Under the pieces are notes generated by a model. The model did no database searches. It had not been told where the DNA came from and saw nothing but the letters and a program-made list of their open reading frames with translations. This document shows, piece after piece, positions 19,295 to 28,507 of a stretch of DNA of 64,000 nucleotides. Each line of letters starts with the position of its first letter. Position 1 is the stretch's first letter. The stretch comes from an uncultured Microbulbifer sp. (GTDB lineage: Bacteria; Pseudomonadota; Gammaproteobacteria; Pseudomonadales; Cellvibrionaceae): NCBI RefSeq assembly GCF_913055755.1, contig NZ_CAJXKH010000001.1:1-64000 (forward strand), read 5' to 3'. The position numbers and the translations under genes are program-made.

Positions 19295-21271
19295 TCACGG
19301 TGTAACGATATTGAACCAGAAGTCAAAGTCCTGGACGTAGGACATCAATTCGCTCACCTTGGCCTCACTACCGGCGACCTTGACCTTGCCGCCGGAAATG
19401 GCATCTTTCAGGGATACCTGCTTGAGCACAATATTATTGAGGGTTTCCCTGGTCAGTTGCAGGGTGGCATCGGCATCTTTCGCCTGGCGTTTCGGAGTGT
19501 GGTTGAGCACGCCGTTAACCATTTCCAGTTTGTATTTTTCACCGGAATCAGTGAAATCCATATTGATCACGATGCGCTTGCCCGCCGCCTTGGGTCCATT
19601 GAGTCGCATGGCGAGAAAGTCGAAGAACAGGTCAAGATCCATAGCGCGCACGGTATCCGGACTGGCAGTGTTGGGCGTCGGCAGCTTGGCAACACCATTG
19701 CGCAGCTCCTTGGCGCCGGTCAGATAGAAGTTGCGCCAGGGTCCGCTTTCCGCCTGGTAACCGAGTTGTTCCAGCGCATCCGCCTGCAGGTTTTTCGCCG
19801 CCTGGTTGCCCGGGTCGGCGAATACCGCGTGGTTCACCACCTGCGCCACCCAGCGGTATTCGCCCTTGTCGTAATAGGCTTTGGCCTTCTTCAACAGCGC
19901 ATCCACACCACCCATCATTTCCACATAGCGTTTGGAGGCATCCACCGGGGTCAGTACGTGCAGGGTGGCGGGGTTGCCGATAAACCAGCCCAGGTACAGC
20001 ACATAGGTGGCCTTTACATCGTGATTGACCGAACCGTAATAGCCGCGGTTGGAAAAGTGCTTGGCAACCGCTTCGGGTAATTCGATTTTTTCCGCTATCT
20101 CCACCATGGTGTAACCCTGGTTGGCGAGGCGCAGGGTTTCGTCATTGATATAGCGGTACATGTCCCGCTGCAGGCCGATATGTTTGTTCAGCTCCCTGTT
20201 GCCCCACACCGGCCAGTGGTGCATGGCGAACATCACTTCCGCCTCATCGCCCCACATGTCCATCGCCTGGTTCAGGTACTTGGACCACGCCAGCGGGTCG
20301 CGAATCTTGGCGCCGCGCAGGGAATAGGTGTTGTGCAGGGTATGGGTGGAGTCCTCGGCGGTATTCAACGCTTTTTTCTCTCGGATATAGAACAGCATTT
20401 CCGAGGGTGCTTCGCTGCCCGGCGCGTACAGAAACTCGTAGTTGAGCCCGTCGATCACACGGGTCTCGCCGGTTTCCTTGATGATGTCCGTGGGTGGAAT
20501 CAGGGTTACGGTACCGGCAGAAGTGGTCGAGCCGAGCCCGGTACCCACCTGGCCCTTCGGGTCCGGCGGCAGCAGGTTGCCGTACATGTAACTGGCGCGC
20601 CGGCTCATGGCATTGCCCGCCATTACATTCTCCGCCACCGCGGCCTCGAGGAAGCCCACCGGCGCATAAATCTTGACCTTGCCGGACTTCACATCAGCCT
20701 CATCCACTACCCCGCGCACGCCGCCATAGTGATCCACATGGCTGTGGGTGTAGATCACCGCCACCACCGGCTTTTTCGGCCGGTGCTGGTAATACAGATC
20801 CAGTGCGACTTTGGCCGTCTCGGCGGAAATCAGCGGGTCCATGATGGTGAGGCCGGACTTGCCCTCGACAATGGTCATGTTCGAGAGGTCCTGGTTGCGC
20901 ACCTGGTAGATACCGTCGGCGACCTCGAACAACCCGGAAATATTGATCAGCTGGGATTGCCGCCACAGGCTGGGGTTGACCGTGTCCGGCGCCGGTTCCC
21001 CTTCCTTGATAAAGCTGTATTGCTTGGGATCCCAGATCATGTTGCCCTGCTTGCCCTTGATCGCGGCCTGGGGCAGCGGCGCAATAAATCCCTTGTGCGC
21101 CTGCTCAAACGAGGTCTTATCGGAGAAAGGCAGGTCTTTTAAAAGAGCACTGTTGGCGGCCTTGGTGGCGGTGGTTGCCGGTTTCGGCTTATCGGCGGCA
21201 ACGGCACTGATTGCCAGGCTGGCACCAATGACCAGACCCGCAACAAGTTTCAAACAGAGAGCATAATGCAT
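19295..21271 (-). CDS. Alkyl sulfatase (SdsA1-like, metallo-beta-lactamase fold)
   Basis: A 658-residue exported protein with an N-terminal signal peptide (VAGLVIGASLAISAVAADK). The catalytic domain has the metallo-beta-lactamase zinc motif THSHVDHYGG near residue 175. Together with the length, an alkyl-sulfatase dimerisation domain (~400-520) and an SCP2-like C-terminal domain (~530-658), this matches linear alkylsulfatases of the SdsA1 group, which release sulfate from primary alkyl sulfates such as dodecyl sulfate in the periplasm. Related enzymes can act on secondary alkyl sulfates, so the exact substrate is open. No sulfate uptake or alcohol oxidation genes are adjacent. Transcription appears monocistronic with its own terminator. 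Confidence 0.9.
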   Translation of the reverse strand: MHYALCLKLVAGLVIGASLAISAVAADKPKPATTATKAANSALLKDLPFSDKTSFEQAHKGFIAPLPQAAIKGKQGNMIWDPKQYSFIKEGEPAPDTVNPSLWRQSQLINISGLFEVADGIYQVRNQDLSNMTIVEGKSGLTIMDPLISAETAKVALDLYYQHRPKKPVVAVIYTHSHVDHYGGVRGVVDEADVKSGKVKIYAPVGFLEAAVAENVMAGNAMSRRASYMYGNLLPPDPKGQVGTGLGSTTSAGTVTLIPPTDIIKETGETRVIDGLNYEFLYAPGSEAPSEMLFYIREKKALNTAEDSTHTLHNTYSLRGAKIRDPLAWSKYLNQAMDMWGDEAEVMFAMHHWPVWGNRELNKHIGLQRDMYRYINDETLRLANQGYTMVEIAEKIELPEAVAKHFSNRGYYGSVNHDVKATYVLYLGWFIGNPATLHVLTPVDASKRYVEMMGGVDALLKKAKAYYDKGEYRWVAQVVNHAVFADPGNQAAKNLQADALEQLGYQAESGPWRNFYLTGAKELRNGVAKLPTPNTASPDTVRAMDLDLFFDFLAMRLNGPKAAGKRIVINMDFTDSGEKYKLEMVNGVLNHTPKRQAKDADATLQLTRETLNNIVLKQVSLKDAISGGKVKVAGSEAKVSELMSYVQDFDFWFNIVTP

Positions 21272-21405
21272 GACGGTGACCTTTGTTGGCGAAACCCAGC
21301 AAAAAGCCTAGCCAACTGTGAACCGGCAGCCCGCTCGTAAAACTGAAGCAGGCGCCGTAGGTCATCACATTTTGTGATTACATTCTTATTTTTATATTTA
21401 AAAAG

Positions 21406-22122
21406 TCAGATAAAAATTGGCTCGGATTTCGGCTCTGACGGAATTTCCTCCCGCGAACCTTTCTCCTGCAATTCTTTCTCGCGCTCTTCCCTGCGCTCTT
21501 CCCTGCGCTCTTGCTCACTTTCTTCCAGCGCCCGCTGCATGGACTCGTCCAGCTCCTGCATGGTCCGCTGCAGCTCCTGGGAATACTTCTCCAGGGCCTC
21601 TGACGCCTGCTCGCTCATTTCTTTGCCGGCATGCTCCAGCTCGTCGAGCATCTGGTCCATCTGCACCCCGGCCTCGTCCGCCGAGCGCTCGAACTCTTGC
21701 GACAGATCTTTGCTGAACAGATCGAATTTGCTCAACAGGTCGCCGAATACGCCGCCCTTTAAACTCATCCCGGTGCGCTGGTAATCCACCAGCCACACGC
21801 CATCCCGTTGTACCAGATAGGTGGTGAAAGAGCGCGTGCGCGCGCCCTCCGGGCTGGACAGCTGGGACGCCACACTGGCCTCATTGCCGTCGATGATCAC
21901 CCGCCCCCACTTCGGCTGATAGCTACCCCAGTCCGTTGCAAATGCGTCATAGCGCTCGGGGCTGTCGAGGGTGGAATAGCGGACGACGTCGGACCTGTCG
22001 TCGCGTACCGCCGCATCCCAGAATGCCGCGGAAACCTCCTGCGGGGATTCCGGCCCGGAACAGGCGGAGAGGAGGACCATGAGAGCGGCTATTGCCGCGG
22101 CATAGAGGTGGCGTAACTTCAT
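21406..22122 (-). CDS. Lipoprotein with highly charged coiled-coil tail
   Basis: A 238-residue predicted lipoprotein. I choose the ATG at 22122 (MKLRHLYAAAIAALMVLLSAC) because the signal peptide and lipobox LLSAC follow directly; an ATG eight codons upstream is also possible. Residues ~20-115 form a compact domain (PQEVSAAFWDAAVRDD, later TTYLVQRDGVWLVDYQRTG) resembling NTF2-like/DUF4878 periplasmic domains. Residues ~130-215 are a long amphipathic coiled coil rich in Glu, Gln and Arg, including a repeated RREERREER stretch encoded by a 12-base tandem DNA repeat. The end is low complexity and probably disordered. Function unknown; possibly envelope-associated. Confidence 0.78.
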   Translation of the reverse strand: MKLRHLYAAAIAALMVLLSACSGPESPQEVSAAFWDAAVRDDRSDVVRYSTLDSPERYDAFATDWGSYQPKWGRVIIDGNEASVASQLSSPEGARTRSFTTYLVQRDGVWLVDYQRTGMSLKGGVFGDLLSKFDLFSKDLSQEFERSADEAGVQMDQMLDELEHAGKEMSEQASEALEKYSQELQRTMQELDESMQRALEESEQERREERREEREKELQEKGSREEIPSEPKSEPIFI

Positions 22123-22342
22123 ATTCAGATCGTCAGGCTGTTCCACAGGAAAACGCCGGTATCGGGGATTCCCGGCACCGGCGCCGATCCGGACAATTTA
22201 ACACATGGCCGCCATGACTGATTATTCAACGTTCATCTGGCCGCGGCTTTAACAGCCCACCAGCCAGCCCAATCTCAATCGACCTCTGCCTGACCCACCC
22301 GCGCACTCAACGCCTTGAGCAGCACGGCTGTCACCATGGTGG

Positions 22343-22444
22343 TCACTGCTTTTTCAGTACACATACCTGATCACCGTAATAGTTGTTTGAGTAGTTGCAT
22401 TCGATCTCACCGGTTACCCGGGGCGTGGCTTCATGTTTGGTCAT
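22343..22444 (-). CDS. Putative 33-residue two-cysteine peptide
   Basis: A short frame starting ATG at 22444 with a good ribosome-binding site (GGGAGA six bases upstream) and ending TGA at 22343. The product begins MTKHEATPRVTGEIEC, continues through a polar Asn/Tyr-rich stretch (NYSNNYYGDQ) with a second Cys at residue 28, and ends VLKKQ. It has no signal peptide or membrane segment. The charged leader, compact polar core and two cysteines could suit a small regulatory, toxin or modified-peptide precursor, but no processing enzymes are nearby. A 20-codon frame just downstream (22275-22337) lacks a ribosome-binding site. I do not recognise a family. Confidence 0.4.
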   Translation of the reverse strand: MTKHEATPRVTGEIECNYSNNYYGDQVCVLKKQ

Positions 22445-22643
22445 CACATTTCTCCCTGACAGATTGTTGCTACGGGGGTAAAGATAGGGATGATCCAGCC
22501 AACGTTGAAATCAAATGTTTCTCTCGGACAGATAACATAAATCTATCAATACACAACAACTGATAAACATAATCGACTGACAATTCAGAAAACTCCCGCT
22601 ACCAGCCACTGGTATTCCCGACAGGACTGGGGCACACTAGTCA

Positions 22644-22667
22644 CAAAATGAAAACGTTTACATTTTG
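22644..22667. promoter_or_regulatory. LacI-family operator before the xylose operon
   Basis: A 24-base palindrome in which 11 of 12 base pairs match, centred on CG between 22655 and 22656. The core TGAAAACGTTTACA fits the general LacI-family consensus TGnAAnCGnTTnCA exactly. It lies 57 bases before the transaldolase start. The LacI-type regulator at 26751 is the obvious candidate to bind it, probably repressing without xylose; the assignment is inferred from position. Confidence 0.8.
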
Positions 22668-22723
22668 CTGCCACACCAGATCCGGGAAGCGGCAAAGCGA
22701 TAGATGGGATAGCGATAACAATC

Positions 22724-23698
22724 ATGGACAAGCTCAGTCAGCTGCGGGCAATGACCGCTGTGGTTGCGGATACCGGCGATATCAACGCCATCCGCCAGTT
22801 CACCCCGCTGGATGCCACCACCAACCCCTCCCTGCTGTTGAAAGCGGCACAGCAGCCGGAATACCAGGCGCTGATCGACCAGGCCATCGCCTGGGCCGCC
22901 AGCCAGGGCGGCAGCAGCAGCGAACAGACCGCACTGTGCGTCGACCGCATCGCCGCCAGGATCGGCAACGAAATCCTGCAGATAGTCCCGGGACGCATCT
23001 CCACCGAGGTGGATGCACGCCTGTCCTTCGACACCGCTGCCACCCTGGAACGGGCGCGGCGGCTGATGGACCTGTACGCGCAAATGGACGTGGCGCCGGA
23101 GCGGGTACTGATCAAGATTGCCTCCACCTGGGAAGGCATCAAGGCCGCTGAAATCCTCGAGCGCGAGGGCATCCACTGCAACCTGACCCTGCTGTTCAGC
23201 TTCGCCCAGGCCCGCGCCTGTGCCGATGCCGGTGTCACCCTGATCTCGCCGTTTGTGGGCCGCATCCTCGACTGGTATCTGCAGAATACCGACGCCACGG
23301 CGTATGCCCCCGCAGACGATCCCGGCGTACAGTCGGTACGGCGCATCTACGACTTCTACAAAGCAAACGGTTATGACACCACGGTGATGGGCGCCAGTTT
23401 CCGCAATACCGGACAGATCGAGGCGCTGGCCGGCTGCGACAGCCTCACCATCAGCCCCGACCTGCTGGCACAGCTGGCAGATGACAGCGGCGATCTGCCG
23501 CGGGCACTGACACCGGCGGCCCGCACCGGCGAATCCTCGGCGCCCATCCGCGAAAGCGAATTCCGCTTCCAGCACAACGACGATGCCATGGCCCACGAGA
23601 AACTCGGCGAGGGCATCCGCAAGTTTGTGGTGGACCAGATCGCGCTGGAGCAACAGCTCGCGGCGCGCAGCAAGTGTGTTGCGGAGGTGATGCAATGA
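22724..23698 (+). CDS. tal: Transaldolase
   Basis: A 324-residue class I transaldolase, close to the usual TalA/TalB length. It transfers a dihydroxyacetone unit between sedoheptulose-7-phosphate and glyceraldehyde-3-phosphate in the non-oxidative pentose phosphate pathway. Visible family features are the N-terminal [10 protein letters not shown], the Schiff-base lysine in [11 protein letters not shown] near residue 130, [11 protein letters not shown] and FVGRILDW. It is the first gene of an operon with xylulokinase, whose ATG overlaps its stop (ATGA), and xylose isomerase. In this setting it helps move xylulose-5-phosphate carbon into glycolysis. Expression is probably controlled through the palindrome 57 bases upstream. 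Confidence 0.96.
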   Translation: MDKLSQLRAMTAVVADTGDINAIRQFTPLDATTNPSLLLKAAQQPEYQALIDQAIAWAASQGGSSSEQTALCVDRIAARIGNEILQIVPGRISTEVDARLSFDTAATLERARRLMDLYAQMDVAPERVLIKIASTWEGIKAAEILEREGIHCNLTLLFSFAQARACADAGVTLISPFVGRILDWYLQNTDATAYAPADDPGVQSVRRIYDFYKANGYDTTVMGASFRNTGQIEALAGCDSLTISPDLLAQLADDSGDLPRALTPAARTGESSAPIRESEFRFQHNDDAMAHEKLGEGIRKFVVDQIALEQQLAARSKCVAEVMQ

Positions 23699-25182
23699 GC
23701 GTGTACCTCGGCATTGATGCCGGCACCCAGAGCCTGAAACTGCTGGCCTACGATGCCGAGCGCAAGGAAATCCTGCATGTGAGCGCGGCACCGCTGGAGC
23801 TGATCAGCCGCGACGACGGCAGCCGCGAACAGATCGCCCAGTGGTGGCTGGATGCCCTGCACCAGTGCATGGAGCAACTGCCCACACAGATCAAATCCCG
23901 CGTGCGCGGTATCGGGGTCTCCGGCCAGCAACACGGCTTTGTCCCGCTGAACAAAGCCGGCGAGGTACTGGCGCCGGTGAAACTGTGGTGCGATACCAGC
24001 ACCATTGCCGAGTGCGAGGAAATCACCGCGCGCTTTGGCGGCAATGAAAATGCACAAGCGCGCTGTATCGACGCGGTGGGCAACCCGATCATGCCCGGCT
24101 ACACCGCATCCAAGGTATTGTGGTTGAAGAAAAATAATCCCGAGGCCTACGCGGCGCTCGCGCATATTCTGCTGCCACACGATTACCTTAATTTCCATCT
24201 CACCGGGAAAATCTTCACCGAATTCGGGGATGCTTCCGGTACCGGTTACCTGAATATCCTGCGCCGGGAATACGATCGCGAAATGCTCGCGGCCATCGAC
24301 CCCGAGCGCGATCTGCTGCCCCTGTTGCCACCGCTACTGGAGGCAAACGCCACCGTCCCCCTGAGCCCACAGGTGGCAGAACAATTCGGACTGCCCTCGG
24401 GCATCAAGGTATCCACCGGCGGTGGTGACAATATGATGGCCGCCTTCGGCACCGGTTCGGTCTCCCCCGGTGTGCTGACCCTGAGCCTGGGCACATCCGG
24501 CACCCTGTTTGCCCACAGCGGCAGCCCCGCGATTGACCCCGACGGTGACCTGGCGGCGTTCTGTTCCTCTTCCGGCGGCTGGCTGCCGCTGCTGTGCACC
24601 ATGAACTGCACCGTGGCCACGGAACGCACGCGCAAGGCGCTGGGCAAGTCCATCGAGGAGTGCGAACAACTGCTGGCCGAATCCAAACCCGGTGCCGGCG
24701 GCCTGCAGGCACTGCCGTTCTATAACGGCGAACGCATTCCCAACCTGCCCCACGCCCGCGCCAGCCTGCACGGCATCAGCGACACCAACATGATCGCGGA
24801 GAACCTGTATCGCGCGGCCATGGAAGGGGCCACGTTTACCCTGCGCCGCGGCCTCGATGCCTTTGCCCGCGCCGGCCAGCAATTCACTGCCATCCGCCTC
24901 ACCGGCGGCGGGGCCAAAAGCCCGCACTGGCGGCAGATGGTCGCGGACATTTTCAACCTGCCGGTGGAAGTACCGGCACAACAGGAAGGCGCCGCGTTCG
25001 GCGCCGCCATGCAGGTGCTGTGGGCCAGCGGCGGCGACGACCTGGCAACACTGATAGATGAACACCTGGCGGTGGACGAGGCCATGGGCTGCACACCAAT
25101 CGCCGAAAACGTAACGGCGTATCAAGCGCTGTATCAAAACTTTCTGGATCTGCTCAGCCAGCAGTATCCGCAAATTCAATAA
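23695..25182 (+). CDS. xylB: Xylulokinase
   Basis: A 495-residue FGGY-family sugar kinase that phosphorylates D-xylulose to xylulose-5-phosphate. The start at 23695 ([15 protein letters not shown]) overlaps the transaldolase stop by four bases and has GGAGGT six bases upstream. The N-terminal half has the phosphate-binding [10 protein letters not shown] and the substrate-site [10 protein letters not shown]; the second half has the catalytic Asp in [13 protein letters not shown] and the ATP-site stretch [15 protein letters not shown]. Its place between transaldolase and xylose isomerase supports xylulokinase rather than another FGGY kinase. Translational coupling to tal is likely. Confidence 0.96.
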   Translation: MSVYLGIDAGTQSLKLLAYDAERKEILHVSAAPLELISRDDGSREQIAQWWLDALHQCMEQLPTQIKSRVRGIGVSGQQHGFVPLNKAGEVLAPVKLWCDTSTIAECEEITARFGGNENAQARCIDAVGNPIMPGYTASKVLWLKKNNPEAYAALAHILLPHDYLNFHLTGKIFTEFGDASGTGYLNILRREYDREMLAAIDPERDLLPLLPPLLEANATVPLSPQVAEQFGLPSGIKVSTGGGDNMMAAFGTGSVSPGVLTLSLGTSGTLFAHSGSPAIDPDGDLAAFCSSSGGWLPLLCTMNCTVATERTRKALGKSIEECEQLLAESKPGAGGLQALPFYNGERIPNLPHARASLHGISDTNMIAENLYRAAMEGATFTLRRGLDAFARAGQQFTAIRLTGGGAKSPHWRQMVADIFNLPVEVPAQQEGAAFGAAMQVLWASGGDDLATLIDEHLAVDEAMGCTPIAENVTAYQALYQNFLDLLSQQYPQIQ

Positions 25183-25208
25183 ATATTCAGAAAATTCTGG
25201 AGAGAATT

Positions 25209-26543
25209 ATGAGCAGAAATCTTTTTATCGGCGACAAGGAATACTTCCCCGAAATCGGCCAGATCAAATTTGAGGGCCGCGAGTCCGATAACCCGCTGGC
25301 ATTCAAGTTCTACGATGCCAACAAGGTCATCGGCGGCAAGACCATGGAAGAGCACCTGCGCTACGCGGTGTGCTACTGGCACACCTTCTGTGGCAAGGGA
25401 TCCGACCCCTTCGGCCGCGACACCCAGACCTTTGCCTGGGACGACGCACCCGATGCCATGACCGCCGCACAACAGCGGATGGACGCGGTATTCGAGTTCG
25501 CCACCAAACTGGGCGTACCCTATTACTGCTTCCACGATGTGGACATGTCTCCGGAAGGCAACACCGTCGCGGAAACCGAGAGCAACCTGGCGAAAATGGT
25601 CGAGCTGGCCGCAGAGCGCCAGAAAGCCTCCGGCATGAAACTGCTGTGGGGCACCGCCAATATGTTCTCCAACCCGCGCTACATGAACGGTGCCGCCACC
25701 AACCCGGACTTCAACGTGGTGGCCTACGCGGCGAGCCAGGTCAAAGCTGCGCTGGATGCCACCGTGGCACTGGGTGGTGAAAACTACGTGTTCTGGGGCG
25801 GCCGCGAGGGCTATATCAGCCTGCAAAATGCCAATACCAGGCTCGAGCAGGAAAACCTCGCGCGCTTCCTCACCATGGCGCGGGACTACGGTCGCTCTAT
25901 CGGTTTCAAGGGCACCTTCCTGATCGAGCCGAAGCCCATGGAACCCACCAAGCACCAGTACGACTTCGACGCCCAGACCGTGATCGGCTTCCTGCGCCAC
26001 TTCGGCCTGGAACAGGATTTCAAACTCAATATCGAAGCCAACCACGCCACCCTCGCCGGCCACACCTTTGCCCACGAACTGCAGATGTGTACCGATGCCG
26101 GCATGCTGGGCTCCATCGACGCCAACCGCGGCGACTACCAGAACGGCTGGGACACCGACCAGTTCCCCACCGATATCTACGATGCGGTACACGGCATGAT
26201 GGTGGTACTGGCAGATGGCGGCTTCAAAACCGGCGGCCTCAACTTCGACGCCAAGGTACGTCGCGAGTCCATCGATATGGAAGACATTTTCCTCGGCCAT
26301 ATCGGCGGCATGGACACCTTTGCCCGCGGCCTTGAAATCGCCCACAAAATTCTCACCGAGTCCCCCTACCAGAGCTGGAAGGAACAGCGTTACGCCAGCT
26401 TCAGCGAGGGCAACGGCAAGGCGTTTACCGAAGGTAAGCTGAGCCTGGCAGACCTGCGCAACCTGGCCGCCGAAAATGGCGAACCGCGCCCCGCCAGCGG
26501 CAAGCAGGAACTCTATGAGAACCTGATCAATCAGTACATCTGA
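25209..26543 (+). CDS. xylA: Xylose isomerase
   Basis: A 444-residue class II xylose isomerase, the length typical of the E. coli-type enzymes. It converts D-xylose to D-xylulose with two divalent metal ions in a TIM barrel. Recognisable elements are the catalytic histidine region [11 protein letters not shown], the Trp-Gly motif VFWGGREGY, the metal-site segment [26 protein letters not shown] and [23 protein letters not shown] lies four bases before the ATG, and the gap to xylB is 26 bases, so it belongs to the tal-xylB-xylA operon. A terminator follows at 26609. No xylose transporter is present in the window. Confidence 0.97.
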   Translation: MSRNLFIGDKEYFPEIGQIKFEGRESDNPLAFKFYDANKVIGGKTMEEHLRYAVCYWHTFCGKGSDPFGRDTQTFAWDDAPDAMTAAQQRMDAVFEFATKLGVPYYCFHDVDMSPEGNTVAETESNLAKMVELAAERQKASGMKLLWGTANMFSNPRYMNGAATNPDFNVVAYAASQVKAALDATVALGGENYVFWGGREGYISLQNANTRLEQENLARFLTMARDYGRSIGFKGTFLIEPKPMEPTKHQYDFDAQTVIGFLRHFGLEQDFKLNIEANHATLAGHTFAHELQMCTDAGMLGSIDANRGDYQNGWDTDQFPTDIYDAVHGMMVVLADGGFKTGGLNFDAKVRRESIDMEDIFLGHIGGMDTFARGLEIAHKILTESPYQSWKEQRYASFSEGNGKAFTEGKLSLADLRNLAAENGEPRPASGKQELYENLINQYI

Positions 26544-26608
26544 GTATCACTATCAACCCTGGTGACACTCAGCTGATTGATGTTCACCCACGTCAGATGA
26601 CACTCTTG

Positions 26609-26632
26609 GGCCTGCAAATGCAGGCCTTTTTT
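26609..26632 (+). terminator. Rho-independent terminator of the xylose operon
   Basis: Perfect 7-base stem GGCCTGC/GCAGGCC with an AAAT loop and six T residues, 66 bases past the xylA stop. It separates the operon from the regulator gene. Confidence 0.9.
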
Positions 26633-26715
26633 GTATCCGGCGCCAGATATCAATTTCACCGCGTAAGCGGTAACATGCGTTTTTCCGCGCCCGCCGCTGC
26701 CGTGGTCGCCTTTTC

Positions 26716-26736
26716 TAGTACCCAAATAGTACCCAA
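26716..26736. repeat. Direct repeat just upstream of the LacI-type regulator
   Basis: TAGTACCCAA occurs twice with an 11-base period, ending 14 bases before the regulator's GTG start. The one-helical-turn spacing would allow side-by-side protein binding or overlap with the promoter. It does not resemble the LacI-type palindrome upstream of tal. Confidence 0.5.
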
Positions 26737-26750
26737 GCACAGGATGAACG

Positions 26751-27773
26751 GTGTCCATCAAGCAAGTCGCCAAACTCGCGGGTGTCTCTACCGCCACGGT
26801 TTCCCGCTACCTGAATAGCCCGGAACAGGTAAAGGAAAAAACCCGCGACAAGGTACAGGCGGCAATCGACAAGATCGGTTACGCACCCAATGCGCTTGCG
26901 CGGAATTTCCGCCGCGGCAAGACCAGCCTGATCGTGGTGGTACTGCCCAGTATCGGCGACCCGTTTCTCGAGAGTGTGATGCGCGGTGTGTGGAAGGTTG
27001 CGGATGAACTCGGGTACAGCATCCTGATCCGCGATACCCAGTCAAACTCCCACGAATTCGACGAGTACACCGACCTGGTGTTTTCCAAACAGGCGGACGG
27101 CATTCTGCTGCTCGCCAGTATCTCGCCATTCAGCGAACCCGAAGCCCAGCGCGGCAGCCGCGGCAAAACCCATCCGCCGCTGGTACTCGGGTTGGAGAGC
27201 GTGACCAGAGAGCTAATCCGCTTCCCCAGCGTGCGGGTCGACAATGTCGCGGCGGCGGCAGAGGGTACCGATTACCTGATCCAGCTGGGGCACCAGCGCA
27301 TCGCCTTTATCGCCGGCAAGCGGGACTCGCTGCTGACCCATGACCGGGAGCAGGGCTACCGCAATGCCATGGGCGCGGCCGGCCTGGAAATAGCCGAGGA
27401 CTGGGTAGTGGAAGGAGAGCAGACCATCGACGGCGCCCGCCGCGCCACCCGCCAGTTGCTGCAGCTGCAACAGAGGCCCAGCGCAATCTTCTGCGCCAAC
27501 GACGAAATGGCCCTGGGCGCCCTGCACGAAATCAAAAGCGCCGGACTCAAGGTGCCCCAGGATATTTCCGTGATTGGTTTCGACGATATCCGCTATGCGG
27601 AAATCACCGATCCGCCGCTGACCACCATCGCCCAGCCCGCAGAGGAAATCGGTGAACGCAGTATGCGCCGCCTGTGCCAGATCATCGACGGCAACAGCGA
27701 CGAGCGCGGGCCGGAAACCGTGCCCCACAAGTTGATCGTGCGCAACAGCACCGCAAAGATTTCCGGTCGATAG
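26751..27773 (+). CDS. LacI-family transcriptional regulator, probably of xylose genes
   Basis: A 340-residue LacI/GalR regulator. It starts at GTG with AGGA six bases upstream. Residues 2-48 are the helix-turn-helix plus hinge (IKQVAKLAGVSTATVSRYLN, then YAPNALARNFR), including the TATVSRYLN recognition helix. The rest is a periplasmic-binding-protein-like ligand domain, with LIVVVLPSIGDPF, IFCANDEMALGAL and ISVIGFDDIRYAEI in canonical places. Position directly after xylA and the LacI-type palindrome before tal suggest it controls the xylose operon, in place of the AraC-type XylR of enterics. The inducer is inferred, not shown. Confidence 0.92.
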   Translation: MSIKQVAKLAGVSTATVSRYLNSPEQVKEKTRDKVQAAIDKIGYAPNALARNFRRGKTSLIVVVLPSIGDPFLESVMRGVWKVADELGYSILIRDTQSNSHEFDEYTDLVFSKQADGILLLASISPFSEPEAQRGSRGKTHPPLVLGLESVTRELIRFPSVRVDNVAAAAEGTDYLIQLGHQRIAFIAGKRDSLLTHDREQGYRNAMGAAGLEIAEDWVVEGEQTIDGARRATRQLLQLQQRPSAIFCANDEMALGALHEIKSAGLKVPQDISVIGFDDIRYAEITDPPLTTIAQPAEEIGERSMRRLCQIIDGNSDERGPETVPHKLIVRNSTAKISGR

Positions 27774-27853
27774 TCCCGCGCGCCCAAACCGCCTTCGCTA
27801 GCACCGAGCGCCTGCTATCTTGAAAGTTTTCCACAGACTTCGAGGTAGCGCCC

Positions 27854-28414
27854 ATGCCCGCAGCGGCACTCAAAATTCTCGGTATCAGCGGCAGCCTGCG
27901 CAAGGATTCCTTCAATTCCGCAGCCCTGCGCACTGCCGCCGAACTGGCTGGAGACACCGCAGACTTCACCTTCGGCGACCTGTCACAGATTCCCCTGTAC
28001 GACCAGGATCTGAAGGACCGGGAGATACCCGCTCCGGTAGCCACGCTCAGCCAGCAGATTCTGGCGGCGGATGCCATCCTGTTCGCGACCCCGGAATACA
28101 ACTACTCGGTATCCGGCGTACTCAAGAACGCCATCGACTGGCTGTCACGGCTCGACCCACAGCCGTTCGCCGACAAACCGGTGGCCGTGATGAGCGCAAG
28201 TATGAGCCTGTTCGGGGGCGCGCGGGCACAGTATGACCTGCGCCGGATCCTGATCTACCTGGACGCGCATTTCGTGAACAAGCCGGAAGTGATGATTGCC
28301 TCGGCGCACACAAAATTCGACGGCGATGGCAGGCTCGGTGACGAGGATACCCGCGCACATATCGGCAATCTGGTCACCTCACTGGAGCGATGGGCCAGGC
28401 GATTGCAGCGCTGA
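27854..28414 (+). CDS. NADPH-dependent FMN reductase (chromate/quinone reductase family)
   Basis: A 186-residue flavodoxin-like protein. The FMN phosphate loop ISGSLRKDSFNS is at residues ~10-21, and the family motif PEYNYSVSGVLKNAIDW is at ~85-101. These enzymes reduce FMN, quinones or metal oxyanions using NAD(P)H and are commonly linked to oxidative stress defence. GAGG sits seven bases before the ATG. The pirin gene follows 93 bases downstream on the same strand, a pairing often seen in bacteria, and the two may share a transcript. The physiological acceptor cannot be decided from sequence. Confidence 0.9.
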   Translation: MPAAALKILGISGSLRKDSFNSAALRTAAELAGDTADFTFGDLSQIPLYDQDLKDREIPAPVATLSQQILAADAILFATPEYNYSVSGVLKNAIDWLSRLDPQPFADKPVAVMSASMSLFGGARAQYDLRRILIYLDAHFVNKPEVMIASAHTKFDGDGRLGDEDTRAHIGNLVTSLERWARRLQR

Positions 28415-28434
28415 GCCTCGAAATACAAATATCG

Positions 28435-28475
28435 AAACATAAATTTCCAAACATAAACTTCCAAACAGCAAGTTC
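28435..28475. repeat. Three imperfect 14-base direct repeats before the pirin gene
   Basis: AAACATAAATTTCC, AAACATAAACTTCC and AAACAGCAAGTTC follow each other without gaps from 28435, in an AT-rich pocket that stands out from the GC-rich surroundings. They end about 30 bases before the pirin start and could be a leader element or an array of binding sites. Confidence 0.5.
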
Positions 28476-28507
28476 AAAAACAACAATTTCCTTACAGGAA
28501 TATCACC

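Larger units (their letters stand above)
22147..22723. other. Intergenic region upstream of the xylose operon
   Basis: About 580 bases between the divergent lipoprotein and transaldolase genes. It holds a 33-codon minus-strand peptide frame at 22343-22444 and a LacI-type palindrome at 22644-22667, both listed separately. The stretch 22460-22640 is AT-rich and without other recognisable genes; it should contain the xylose operon promoter. Confidence 0.6.

Noticed and set aside
19295..19700. Possibility that the alkylsulfatase is part of a sulfated-polysaccharide locus
   Set aside because: The zinc motif and C-terminal SCP2-like domain fit alkylsulfatases, not the formylglycine sulfatases that act on polysaccharides, and no glycan genes are adjacent.
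22275..22337. 20-codon frame downstream of the two-cysteine peptide
   Set aside because: It lacks a ribosome-binding site and any distinctive composition, so I do not call it a gene.
26544..26600. TGACACTC repeated near the xylA stop
   Set aside because: Two eight-base copies without symmetry, probably chance.
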